Below are positions 25,259-33,658 of a stretch of 64,000 bases of DNA, piece after piece. Every line of letters begins with the position of its first letter. Positions within the stretch are counted from its first letter, which is position 1. The translations under genes and the position numbers were made by a program. This stretch comes from an uncultured Opitutia bacterium (GTDB lineage: Bacteria > Verrucomicrobiota > Verrucomicrobiia > Opitutales > Opitutaceae). The stretch spans positions 21,357 through 85,356 of the forward strand of contig CAIQQB010000186.1 of assembly GCA_903873805.1 (NCBI GenBank), given 5' to 3'. The notes under the pieces are model-generated. The model saw only the letters and a list, made by a program, of their open reading frames with translations. It had not been told where the DNA came from and made no database searches.

Positions 25259-27325
25259 TCAGGGAGCCCCGTTGCCGGCGGCGGGTGCGGCCGGCGGTGG
25301 AGTCACCGGCGGGACACCCGACGGCGGCACACCCGGCGGAGGGAAGCCGGGCGGAATTCCGCCCGGGCCCGGCAACGGACCGCGTCCCCGGAATCCGCGC
25401 AGGCCCGCGGGCCGGACGCCGCGGTCCAGCGCGACGGGAAAGGGCACCGCGGTTTCCTCGATGGAGTTGAGGGTGCCGGAAATCTCCGGCACTTTCGGCG
25501 CATCGTGCAGCTCGAGCACGGTGATTTCGTTCGCGCCCGCCTTGAGCCACTGGGCGGGGAGAAACAGCGACCGGATGGCGCCGCGGTCGGTGAAGCGTCC
25601 GAGGTTGTGGCCGTTGACCCACACCACACCGAAACCCCAGTTGCGCAGATCGAGAAAGGTGCCACCCACTGCGGCGAGATCGAACGTGCCGCGGTAAAAC
25701 GTCGGCCCGATGTGCGGAGCCGTCGAGGCCTGGAAGCTTGCTGCGCCCGCCGGCAGGGGCAGCGAGAACATGTCCCAGCCGGTCAACTCGGCACCGTCGA
25801 GCCAGGCGCCGCCGATGAGGCCCTTGCTGGCGCGGTCCTGGCTGGCGGCGTTGGTGATGACGCTGATGCGGCCCAGATTGTAGACCAGAATGTCGAGGGT
25901 GGCGGGGCCGGCCTCGTCGAGCTGGACCTTGCTGCTGTCGGGGCCGTAGCCGCGGAAGGCCTTGGCGACGGTATTGCCGTTCACCATCACGACGGCGTAG
26001 TCCTGCACCTGCTTCAGTTCGAGCGCGCCCTTGAGTCCGGCGGGGAAGGTTTTCCGGTAGAGGACGAAGCCGTAGTCCTGGTCGAGGTTTTCCATCGCGA
26101 CAGGCTTGGCGGCCGAGCGGGTGGGGGCGGCGGGCAGAGTGGCGAGCAGCGGCTCATGCTCCGTCAGGCGGATGGCGGGCAGGGTGATGACGGCCGGGTC
26201 GGGCGGCGGTTCCGGTGGATGCAGACCGAGGCGGGTGCTGAGCAGGGTCCGGAGCGCGCGGTATTTCTCGGTCACGCGGCCGGCCTCGTCGATGGGCGCG
26301 CCATAGTCGTAGCTGGTCTGGACGGGCAGATACTCGTTGCACCCGTTGGAGAAGCCGTAGCTGGTGCCGCCAAAAAACATGTAGAGACAAAAGGAATTGC
26401 GGTTGTCGAGCAGGCCGCCGACCCAGTTGAGGGTGTCGTTGATTGCGCTGTTGCGGGTCGCGAGCGGCTGGCCGAGGCCGGTGAACCACGCGGTGTACAC
26501 CTCGGGCACATAGATCGGAAAGTCTCCGAGGGCGGCCCGCAGCGACGGGCTGGCGGGACCCTTGAGTCCGTTCTGCTCTGCCATCACGCCGGGTAGCAGG
26601 CGGGTGGCGGGCGTGGGGAACGGGTCGCAGATGAATAGCTGGCAGTCAAAGCCGACGTCGCGGAAGATCTTGTGCAGCGCGACCATGTAGTCGTTGTTGG
26701 CGGGGCGGGCGTTGCCGTATTCATTTTCGATCTGCACCATGACCAGCGGACCGCCCCGGCTCACCTGCAGGTCGCCCACCTGCCGGTAGACCTGCTCGAT
26801 GTAGCGCCGGCTCCACTCGACATACTTCGGATCGGCGGTGCGGATTTTCACATCGGGATATTTCGCGGTCCACCACGGAATGCCGCCGTATTCGACCTCG
26901 GCGCAGCAATACGGTCCCGGGCGCAGGATCGCCCACAGGCCGTTTTGGCGGCAGAGTTCCAGGACGTGGCGGACATCGGTCAGTCCGGAAAACGTAAACT
27001 GGCCTTCCTTCGTCTCAACCGTGTTCCAGAACAGATAGAAGCTGACCGCGTTCAGACCCATTGCCTTGGCCTGCTTGAGGCGCGTGTCCCAGTCCTCCGG
27101 CTGCACGCGGCCGAAGTGCATCTCGCCCGCGAGGAGCAGTGTGGGCTGGCCGTCGATGAAGAACTGCTGGTCGCGCGCCTCGAACTTGTGCGGCCGGCCG
27201 TCGGGGACGATGGTCGAGACGGGCGGCCCGTCCGCGGACCGAACAACGGAGGTTTGGGCGGAGAGGACCGCGGTGCAAACGCACGCGGCCAGGCAAACCA
27301 AACGGGCGGGGCGGATCAACGGCAT
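25259..27325 (-). CDS. GH35 beta-galactosidase, secreted, with proline-rich tail
   Basis: 688 residues. A signal peptide (LVCLAACVCTAVLSAQ) is followed by the GH35 TIM barrel: LLAGEMHFGRVQPEDWDTRL, GPYCCAEVEYGGIPWW (family signature), the acid/base Glu202 in VQIENEYG and the nucleophile Glu275 in YVPEVYTAWF. The later half has GGTSYGFSNGCNEY and two jelly-roll-like regions (FYRGTFDLAAV, WVNGHNLGRF) of the accessory domains. The last 45 residues are nearly all Pro, Gly and Ala, unusual for the family. It releases terminal beta-galactose from oligo- or polysaccharides, probably in the periplasm. Confidence 0.9.
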   Translation of the reverse strand: MPLIRPARLVCLAACVCTAVLSAQTSVVRSADGPPVSTIVPDGRPHKFEARDQQFFIDGQPTLLLAGEMHFGRVQPEDWDTRLKQAKAMGLNAVSFYLFWNTVETKEGQFTFSGLTDVRHVLELCRQNGLWAILRPGPYCCAEVEYGGIPWWTAKYPDVKIRTADPKYVEWSRRYIEQVYRQVGDLQVSRGGPLVMVQIENEYGNARPANNDYMVALHKIFRDVGFDCQLFICDPFPTPATRLLPGVMAEQNGLKGPASPSLRAALGDFPIYVPEVYTAWFTGLGQPLATRNSAINDTLNWVGGLLDNRNSFCLYMFFGGTSYGFSNGCNEYLPVQTSYDYGAPIDEAGRVTEKYRALRTLLSTRLGLHPPEPPPDPAVITLPAIRLTEHEPLLATLPAAPTRSAAKPVAMENLDQDYGFVLYRKTFPAGLKGALELKQVQDYAVVMVNGNTVAKAFRGYGPDSSKVQLDEAGPATLDILVYNLGRISVITNAASQDRASKGLIGGAWLDGAELTGWDMFSLPLPAGAASFQASTAPHIGPTFYRGTFDLAAVGGTFLDLRNWGFGVVWVNGHNLGRFTDRGAIRSLFLPAQWLKAGANEITVLELHDAPKVPEISGTLNSIEETAVPFPVALDRGVRPAGLRGFRGRGPLPGPGGIPPGFPPPGVPPSGVPPVTPPPAAPAAGNGAP

Positions 27326-27447
27326 GGGGGTGGGGTCTCCGGGGAAAAGGAGCAGTTGAGCGGCGGAGACAAAAAAGAGAAGGACAAATCGCGAAGGGCT
27401 GCGATATCCTCCCCGGACGCCCGGGCGGGCGGCGGGACTGGGCTAGG

Positions 27448-28260
27448 TCAGGTTTCGGCCAGCTCGGCGGACTGGCTCTCGGCGGCGACCGACTCCGCCT
27501 CCTCGGGCATGGGGAAATCGCGGACGAAATCGGCAAACTGGATGAGTTCAAAGCGGCCGTCATGGTGTTCCACGATGGCCGTGAGGGACTCGACCCAGTC
27601 GCCGGAATTCAGATAATGGATCCCCCCCACCTGCTGGTCGGCTGGAGTGTGGATATGGCCGCAGATCACGCCGACGCAGCCGCGATCGCGGGCGAGCCGG
27701 GCGATATGGCCTTCGAACTTGGAGACGTGGTTGACGGCGCTTTTCACCCGGCCCTTGATGGCCCGGCTCAAGGACCAGTATTCCTTGCCCCGCCAGGTCC
27801 GCCAGGCGTTGTAGGCGCGGTTGAGCCGCAGCAGCATCTGGTAACCCCAGTCGCCGAGGTGGGCGAGGAAGGCGAAGTTCTTCGTGATGGTGTCGAACAC
27901 GTCGCCGTGGAGGACCAAATACCGGCCGCGCGCGCCCTCGTGGATGTGCTCCTCCACGATGACGAGGTTCTCAAACTCGAGCGGCAGAAATTTGGCGAGA
28001 ATGTCATCGTGGTTGCCGCGCAGATATACCACCTGCGTGTCACGCTTCTCCAGTTTCTTGAGGACGATCCGGATGAACCGCGTATGGGCCTTGCTCCAGT
28101 TGCCACCGCGCACAAGCTGCCAGCCGTCGATGATGTCGCCGTTGAGGATGAGCTTCTCGCAGCGGACGTGGCGGAGAAAATGGTTGGCCTCGCGAACCTT
28201 GCTGTCGGGCGTGCCGAGGTGAACGTCGGACAGGATGACGGTGCGGACGTGAAGTTTCAT
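27448..28260 (-). CDS. PlcP-like metallophosphoesterase (probable phospholipase C of lipid remodelling)
   Basis: 270 residues. Calcineurin-like metal ligands are all present: Asp12/His14 (SDVHLG), Asp42 (GDIIDG), Asn83/His84 (GNHDD), His118 (LHGD) and His202/His204 (CGHIH). The additional blocks YWSLS, VKSAVNHVSKFE and YLNSGDWVESLTA-type segment match, as I recall them, the PlcP group (phospholipase C that makes diacylglycerol from phospholipid under phosphate starvation) more than LpxH. Annotations often name the group UDP-2,3-diacylglucosamine diphosphatase-like. Its start overlaps the preceding MGDG-synthase-like gene (ATGA), and that operon has a Pho-box array, which supports the remodelling role. 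Function is inferred. Confidence 0.75.
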   Translation of the reverse strand: MKLHVRTVILSDVHLGTPDSKVREANHFLRHVRCEKLILNGDIIDGWQLVRGGNWSKAHTRFIRIVLKKLEKRDTQVVYLRGNHDDILAKFLPLEFENLVIVEEHIHEGARGRYLVLHGDVFDTITKNFAFLAHLGDWGYQMLLRLNRAYNAWRTWRGKEYWSLSRAIKGRVKSAVNHVSKFEGHIARLARDRGCVGVICGHIHTPADQQVGGIHYLNSGDWVESLTAIVEHHDGRFELIQFADFVRDFPMPEEAESVAAESQSAELAET

Positions 28261-29501
28261 GGCGGGAAAAGGGCGGGGTTGGCGCCGATCGGTTCGGGGT
28301 CGGGAAGCCCGGGCAGGCTGCCGCCAGCGGGGGTGGCGAGCACCCGTCGTGCGATCTCCCGGGCGGCACCGGTGCGGGCCAGCGGCGCCAGGGCGGAACG
28401 CCAGGCCTGCCAAACCCGCCCCCGGTCGGCGAAGGCCCGCCAGAGCGCGGCGATGATGGCCTCGGGGGTCTCGGCCAGCGCCCCGACCCCATGCCGGCGC
28501 AGCAGCTCGTAGTTGCCCTCCTCCTGGCCGGGCACGATCTGGTTGACGATCATCGGGCAGCGGGCGGCGATGGCCTCCTGGGTGGTGGCGCCGCCCGCCT
28601 TGCTGACGACGGCGTGATGGGTCATCAACAGGCGCGGAATCTGATCGGTCCAGCCGAGGATCTGCGCCGGCCGCGCTCGGCCCGCCGCCAGCGCGCAAAG
28701 CCGGCGGCGGAGCCGTTCGTTCCGGCCGACAGCGAACGTGACCTCCCAGTCGGATTCGGCCAGGAGCCGGCGGGCGGTGGCCTCGGCGTGACGGTTGCCG
28801 GAGTGGATGATGCAGAGCACCCGGGGGGCTGGGGCGGGACCGGTGGCGGCAAGGTCCGGCGGAAACAGCTCGTCTTCGTGCGCGTGAAAGAAGGAGTGAA
28901 CGGGAAAACCACACACCTGCACGCGGTCCGGCGGGAGGCCGGCCTGGAGGAGCACGTCGGCCGAATCCTCGTTGGGCACGAACCAGCCGTCACAAGGCGC
29001 GCGCCACCAGAGAGAGTGGATGCTGATCGAGTCGGTGACGACATTGTAATGCGGGACCGTGGGCAGGCCGGACCGCGCCAGCCGGGCGAGCAGGTAGGCG
29101 TAGATCGGGTAGGTGCTGAGGACCACGCGGGGCCGGTCGCGTTGGAGAAGCATGGCGAGCAGACGCTGTTCGCGGCGCAACAGGAGGCCGAAGGACTGTG
29201 TGACCAGCGCCGAACGGTCCATCCAGGCGTAGGTGTGGCGCCAGAGCTGCGGGGCGTGGTTGATGAGGCCGAGGTAGGCCCGCCGGCTCAGGGCGTTCAG
29301 CCGCGGCGCGGCCAGCGCGAACACATCCGCCACCGGCGCGGAACCGGGACCGGCCTCCGCCTCGACCGCGGCCGCCAGGGCGCGGGCGGCGGCGTTGTGC
29401 CCCTCCCCGAAACCGGCGGTGAGAATCAGCACCCGCGCGGTGCGGGAACGTTCAACATCCAGCGGATCGGCCGTGGCGCACGTTGTAATGGGGGGGCTCA
29501 T
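28257..29501 (-). CDS. MGDG-synthase-like diacylglycerol glycosyltransferase (GT28)
   Basis: 414 residues from the ATG at 29499-29501. The N-terminal motif ILTAGFGEGHNAAARAL is that of the MGDG_synth domain (G-x-G-x-G-H-x-x-A-A), and the C-terminal half has SKAGGATTQEAIAARCP with VPGQEEGN, the donor-binding region of GT28. Such enzymes put galactose or glucose on diacylglycerol. NVVTDSISIHSLWWRA is typical of plant, cyanobacterial and Firmicutes relatives. It lies between a GT4 gene (2 nt upstream) and the PlcP-like gene (4-nt overlap), which would supply diacylglycerol. Sugar type is unknown. Confidence 0.85.
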   Translation of the reverse strand: MSPPITTCATADPLDVERSRTARVLILTAGFGEGHNAAARALAAAVEAEAGPGSAPVADVFALAAPRLNALSRRAYLGLINHAPQLWRHTYAWMDRSALVTQSFGLLLRREQRLLAMLLQRDRPRVVLSTYPIYAYLLARLARSGLPTVPHYNVVTDSISIHSLWWRAPCDGWFVPNEDSADVLLQAGLPPDRVQVCGFPVHSFFHAHEDELFPPDLAATGPAPAPRVLCIIHSGNRHAEATARRLLAESDWEVTFAVGRNERLRRRLCALAAGRARPAQILGWTDQIPRLLMTHHAVVSKAGGATTQEAIAARCPMIVNQIVPGQEEGNYELLRRHGVGALAETPEAIIAALWRAFADRGRVWQAWRSALAPLARTGAAREIARRVLATPAGGSLPGLPDPEPIGANPALFPP

Positions 29502-29503
29502 GG

Positions 29504-30703
29504 TCAGGCGGGCGCGACCGGCGCAGGAGATTGGGCGGAAGGTGTAGTCTGATCGAGGGAGGTTGGAGATTCGCAGCCCGCGGCGGCGGCGGCGAGGTCG
29601 GCCTCGAAACGGCCGATGACATTTTCCCACGACTGGGTTGCCACGGCGGCGCGGGCGGCGGGACCAAGACGGGCGCGCAGCGGCGCCTCGGTGGCGAGGC
29701 GCACTGCGGCGGCGATGAACTCAGCGGGCCGGTCGCACGGCACGGTGAGCCCGTTTTCACCGTGGCGGACAAACTGGCGGGCGGCGGCGTAATCGAAACC
29801 GGCGACGGCCAGTCCGCTGGCCATCGCTTCCGTCAGCACGTTGCCAAACGTTTCCGTGAGGCTGGCGTGCACATAGATGTCGGCCGAGGCGTAGTGCCGG
29901 GCAAGCTCCTCGCGGGGCACAAAGCCGGTGAAGGACGCCCAGGGGTGGGCGCGTTGCAGGCCGGCGCGCAGCGGGCCGTCGCCGACCAGCACGAACTGGC
30001 AGCGCGGGTTGGCCGCGCGCATCGCGGCGAAAGCGCGGAAGAGCAGGGGGTAGTTCTTCTCGGCCGCAATCCGGCCGGCATGAAACACCACCGGATCGGC
30101 CGGCGCGGCCCCCCACGCGACCCGCTGCAGGGAGGAGCGACGGCCGGGGTCGAACTGGCGCGTGTCCACACCGCGCGAGAGGACGGCGAGGTTTCGGAAC
30201 CCGAACCCTGTCAGTTCGGCGCACAGCTCCGGGGTGGGGGCGAAGGTGCGCCGGGTGCGGTTGTGGACATGCCGGAGCCACCCCAGTGCCAGTCGGTGCA
30301 GCGGGGCGAAGCCATAGTGCCGGGTGTAGGCGTGAAAGTTCGTGTGGAAGCTCGAGGTGACGGGAATCCGGAGGGCCCGGGCCGCGCTGACCGCGGAGGC
30401 GCCCAGCGGGCCCTCGGTGGCGACATGCACGAGATCGGGGCGGTCCGCGCGCCAGGTCCGGCGCAGTCGGCCGCCCGCCGGCAACCCGAGGCGCAGCAGC
30501 GGATAACCGGGCAGCGGCAGACCGGGCAGGGGGACCTCCCGGAACTCCGGGTGGGCGGCGTCGCCGGGCAGGTCGGACCGGTTGGGCCGGTACACCGTCA
30601 CCGCCTGGCCCCGCCGTCCCAGTTCCCGGGCGATGACGCCGAAAGTCATCGCCACGCCGTTGATTTCGGGCGGAAAGGTTTCGGTGACGAGGGCGAGTTT
30701 CAC
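29504..30703 (-). CDS. GT4 glycosyltransferase, first gene of the putative lipid-remodelling operon
   Basis: 399 residues from a GTG at 30701-30703. Motifs: LALVTETFPPEINGVAMTF (GT4 lipid-glycosyltransferase opening), SSFHTNFHAYTRHYGF, VVFHAGRIAAEKNYPLLFRA and the E-x7-E donor loop TETFGNVLTEAMASGL. The opening resembles SqdX-, MgtA- and Agt-type enzymes that build glycolipids; the exact subgroup cannot be fixed by eye. The last 25 residues are Pro/Ser-rich. It starts about 53 nt downstream of the 11-bp Pho-type repeat array and is followed by the MGDG-synthase-like gene with 2 nt spacing. Confidence 0.8.
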   Translation of the reverse strand: MKLALVTETFPPEINGVAMTFGVIARELGRRGQAVTVYRPNRSDLPGDAAHPEFREVPLPGLPLPGYPLLRLGLPAGGRLRRTWRADRPDLVHVATEGPLGASAVSAARALRIPVTSSFHTNFHAYTRHYGFAPLHRLALGWLRHVHNRTRRTFAPTPELCAELTGFGFRNLAVLSRGVDTRQFDPGRRSSLQRVAWGAAPADPVVFHAGRIAAEKNYPLLFRAFAAMRAANPRCQFVLVGDGPLRAGLQRAHPWASFTGFVPREELARHYASADIYVHASLTETFGNVLTEAMASGLAVAGFDYAAARQFVRHGENGLTVPCDRPAEFIAAAVRLATEAPLRARLGPAARAAVATQSWENVIGRFEADLAAAAAGCESPTSLDQTTPSAQSPAPVAPA

Positions 30704-30755
30704 GGCATGGTGGGCGCGGCGGTGCGGCGAGGCTGACGCAGGCTGGCAGCGCCGG

Positions 30756-30795
30756 ATGGCGATCCGGTGACGATCCGGTGACGATCCGGTGACAA
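30756..30795 (-). promoter_or_regulatory. Exact 11-bp tandem repeat reading as a Pho-box array
   Basis: GATCCGGTGAC is repeated three times without a mismatch from 30761 and begins a fourth time. On the minus strand this is heptamer TTGTCAC (30789-30795), TCGTCAC (30778-30784), TCGTCAC (30767-30773) and a degraded TCGCCAT (30756-30762), each separated by CGGA. The 11-bp phase with 7-bp half-sites and 4-bp spacers is the geometry of PhoB sites (consensus CTGTCAT), and the heptamers match those before the pst operon in this window. It lies 53 nt upstream of the GT4 start. No clear -10 follows. Regulation is inference. Confidence 0.65.
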
Positions 30796-30881
30796 TCCGG
30801 CCAAATCCGCGCCGGTCGCCTTTTTTTGAATTGGGGATTGCGCTGGGGCGGCCGAATTCTACTTTCCGTCTTTTTACCCGC

Positions 30882-33479
30882 ATGCAGTCGCACGGACCGA
30901 AACGCGTCTACACACCCCAATCCCTGGAATTTTGGTTCGGCCAGCTTGAGCTGGACTGGGAGGGGCATTTCAGCGCGGGCCAGCTGGAGGAGGGACGGCG
31001 GATCTACCGGGACAGCGAAGTGCGAGAGCTGGAACTGACCCATCATGACGCCATTATCCATCGCCGACTGGACAAAAAGGACGAGTACGCCGTGATCGAG
31101 TGGGATGGCACGGGGCAGCTGCAGGTCCGGGGCTCGTCGAACGACGCAGATTTTGCGCGCGCCCTCGCCGTCGCCGGCCTGCATGAGATTGAGGAGCTGG
31201 TCGCCGATGAAATTTCGCCCCTGCCCCGGACCACACCACCCTTCACGGGCCAGAGCAACGGCAACGGTTCCGCCACGAACGGCCATGGCCCCGTCCCCGC
31301 CTCGGTGGCCGTCCCGCCGGCCGGACCCGGTCAGCCTGCCGCCCCGGCCGCCGTTCCCGGACCCTCGCGCCCCCTGCACCTGGTGTTCAGCACGACCGCC
31401 GGCGGGCTGGCCTGCCAGGCCCTCTGGGTCGGCGCGGACAAGAAGCGCGTGCCGGCGCTGGGCATGGCGGCGCATACGCCGGGCAACGGCCATGTCACCT
31501 CGAGCGAACGCGCCAAGCTCATCGGACTCGCCGCCTACGCCCGCAAGGCCCACTTCCAGTATCGCAACGACACCGGGGCCTATGTCCTCGAGAACATCGC
31601 CGAGATCCCCAACTTCCTCAAGGGCACCCTCGCGGCCTGGCGGCGCCTCTTCAGCATCGAGCTGGACGCCAACGCGGCCAACCTGCTCCTCGGCACCCGG
31701 ACGATCGAAATTGAGGCGGTCGCCGAACAGGGAACCGGGAGCCACGGCACCCCCGACGGCAGCCTGAACCTGCGCTGGATCTTCAAGGCGGGCGAACGGC
31801 TGCTGACCGACGCCGAGGTCACCGCCCTGGTGAAAAGCGGCACGTCACCCGTCATCCTGCCCACCGTGGGCATCGTGGCGCTGCCGACCGAGCAGCTCGC
31901 CTCCCTCGCCGCCTGGCGCGAGAATGTCGCCGCGACCCATGCGGACGGGCAGCTTTCGCCCTATCTGATCTTCTCGTTGTACAACGACACCCGTTTCAAG
32001 CTCACCCTTTCGTCCGAGCTCGAAGCATGGCGGCAGGGCGTGCTGCTCCCGCGGCCGGTCGCGGCGGTCCTGCCGGAACTGTTGCGGCCGTACCAGCGCC
32101 GCGGGGTCGAGTGGCTGCATCATCTGGCCGATGTCGGCTGCCATGGGCTGCTCGCCGACGAGATGGGGCTGGGCAAGACGCTGCAGGTGCTGTCTCTATT
32201 GGGAGCGCGCCCGATCTCGGACCTCCCGAGCCTGATCGTATGCCCGGCCAGCGTCGTGCCGGTCTGGCGCGAGGAGATGGCGCGATTCTTCCCGGCGATG
32301 GCGGTTGACGTCCTCAAGACCGGCCACGATTTCACCCAGCGAAAGGATCCTGCGGTCTGGCTCGCCAGCTACACGCAGCTCCGCAAGCACCGGGCGCTCC
32401 TGCCGCAGCAGGAATTCGGCTATGCCATCCTCGACGAGGGCCAGTTCATCAAGAATCCCGACGCCAAGATCACCCAGACCTGCTTCGCCGTGCGCGCCCG
32501 CCACCGGGTGGTGCTGACCGGCACTCCGCTGGAAAACCACCAGCTCGACCTCTGGTCAATCTTCCGCTTCCTGCTGCCCGGGCTGCTGGGGTCCCGCACC
32601 GGCTTTGAAGTATCGCTCGGGGCGGACCGGACGGAGACGCTCGGGCGGCTGCGGGCGCAGCTCGCTCCGTTCATCCTCCGGCGGACCAAGGGCGAGGTCG
32701 CGCAGGAACTTCCGCCCAAGGTCGAAATGGATCTGATCTGCCCGCTGACCGATGTGCAGCGGGCGCAGTATGCCCAGATTTGCAGCGAGGGGCTGCAGCG
32801 ACTGGGCAACGACGTTGGCGCCGCCATGCGCGAGAAGTCCTTCGGTTTCCTCGCCCTGCTCACCCGCCTGCGCCAGACCTGCTGCGATCCCGATATGCTG
32901 CCCTGGCTCAAGGCCCCGCTCAGCGACTCGGGCAAGATCACCCTCCTGGTCCAGAAGCTGGCCGAAATTGTCGGCAGCGGCCACAAGGTCGTGATCTTCT
33001 CCCAGTTTGTGATGCTTCTCGACCGGGTGCGCGAAGCCCTGATCCAGAATTTCCCCGACCTGCCGCGCTATGAGCTCACCGGCATGACCCTGGACCGGCT
33101 CAAGCCTGTGCAGGGCTTCCAGAACGCCGCGGGTGCCGCCGCCATGCTGGTCTCGCTCAAGGCGGCGGGCACCGGCATCACGCTGCATGCCGCGGACTAC
33201 GTCTTCCTGCTCGACCCGTGGTGGAATCCCGCCGTCGAAGCCCAGGCCGTGGATCGCGTGCACCGCATCGGACAGAAAAGCACGGTGTTCGTCTACCGGA
33301 TGGTCACCGCCGGCACCATTGAGGAGCGCATCCAGGTGCTGAAAGCCTCCAAAAAGGATCTGTTCGACAAGCTCATCGGCGGCCTCGGCGGGGATTTCGA
33401 CCTCAGCCAGCATTTTACCTCGCTGAACGAACTGGTGCAGCTCACCACCGCGCAGGTCGAGGCCGAGCCGGCCCCCTGA
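30882..33479 (+). CDS. SNF2-family helicase/ATPase
   Basis: 865 residues from the ATG at 30882. The SNF2 core occupies the second half: LRPYQRRGVEWLHHL, Walker A ADEMGLGKTLQVL, YAILDEGQFIKNPD (the DEAH position is DEGQ, usual for the group), LTGTPLENHQLDLWSIF, ILRRTKGEVAQELPPK, KVVIFSQFVMLLD, LKAAGTGITLHAADYVF and VDRVHRIGQK. The first 400 residues contain no SWIM zinc-finger I can see; a Gly/Pro/Ala-rich linker runs about 120-170. Such enzymes remodel nucleoprotein. It is divergent from the glycolipid operon, sharing 178 nt of upstream DNA with it. Confidence 0.88.
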   Translation: MQSHGPKRVYTPQSLEFWFGQLELDWEGHFSAGQLEEGRRIYRDSEVRELELTHHDAIIHRRLDKKDEYAVIEWDGTGQLQVRGSSNDADFARALAVAGLHEIEELVADEISPLPRTTPPFTGQSNGNGSATNGHGPVPASVAVPPAGPGQPAAPAAVPGPSRPLHLVFSTTAGGLACQALWVGADKKRVPALGMAAHTPGNGHVTSSERAKLIGLAAYARKAHFQYRNDTGAYVLENIAEIPNFLKGTLAAWRRLFSIELDANAANLLLGTRTIEIEAVAEQGTGSHGTPDGSLNLRWIFKAGERLLTDAEVTALVKSGTSPVILPTVGIVALPTEQLASLAAWRENVAATHADGQLSPYLIFSLYNDTRFKLTLSSELEAWRQGVLLPRPVAAVLPELLRPYQRRGVEWLHHLADVGCHGLLADEMGLGKTLQVLSLLGARPISDLPSLIVCPASVVPVWREEMARFFPAMAVDVLKTGHDFTQRKDPAVWLASYTQLRKHRALLPQQEFGYAILDEGQFIKNPDAKITQTCFAVRARHRVVLTGTPLENHQLDLWSIFRFLLPGLLGSRTGFEVSLGADRTETLGRLRAQLAPFILRRTKGEVAQELPPKVEMDLICPLTDVQRAQYAQICSEGLQRLGNDVGAAMREKSFGFLALLTRLRQTCCDPDMLPWLKAPLSDSGKITLLVQKLAEIVGSGHKVVIFSQFVMLLDRVREALIQNFPDLPRYELTGMTLDRLKPVQGFQNAAGAAAMLVSLKAAGTGITLHAADYVFLLDPWWNPAVEAQAVDRVHRIGQKSTVFVYRMVTAGTIEERIQVLKASKKDLFDKLIGGLGGDFDLSQHFTSLNELVQLTTAQVEAEPAP

Positions 33480-33512
33480 GGGCTCTGGCCGCGACGCCCT
33501 AGCGGCGGCGTG

Positions 33513-33574
33513 CTGTCATGAAATGGAACGCGGTTAATCACCCGTTCGTAACCTGACCGTCACGGGATTGTAAC
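33513..33574 (+). promoter_or_regulatory. Pho-box array before the porin-pst operon
   Basis: Half-sites of seven bases recur every 11 bp: CTGTCAT (33513), TGGAACG (33524, degraded), TAATCAC (33535), TCGTAAC (33546), CCGTCAC (33557) and TTGTAAC (33568). The first, fourth, fifth and sixth match the PhoB heptamer CTGTCAT/CTGTAAC well. A plausible -10, CATTCT, begins 10 bp after the last heptamer (33585-33590), the spacing at which a Pho box replaces the -35. The porin start is 84 nt downstream of the array. The element drives the first gene of a phosphate-uptake operon, so PhoB-type control is very likely. Confidence 0.75.
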
Positions 33575-33658
33575 AATTGCCCGGCATTCTCGGTGTGTTG
33601 ACCGCGTGTTTTAGGCGCGCGGCCGGCACCCAACCCAACCGACCGAACCAAGAACACC

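Noticed and set aside
27448..28260. Naming the metallophosphoesterase lpxH
   Set aside because: Metal motifs are shared by both groups, but the YWSLS, NHVSKFE and SGDWVES blocks and the operon with two lipid glycosyltransferases favour PlcP; no symbol is given.
30756..30800. CRISPR array
   Set aside because: Units are 11 bp without spacers; they fit a regulator-site array.
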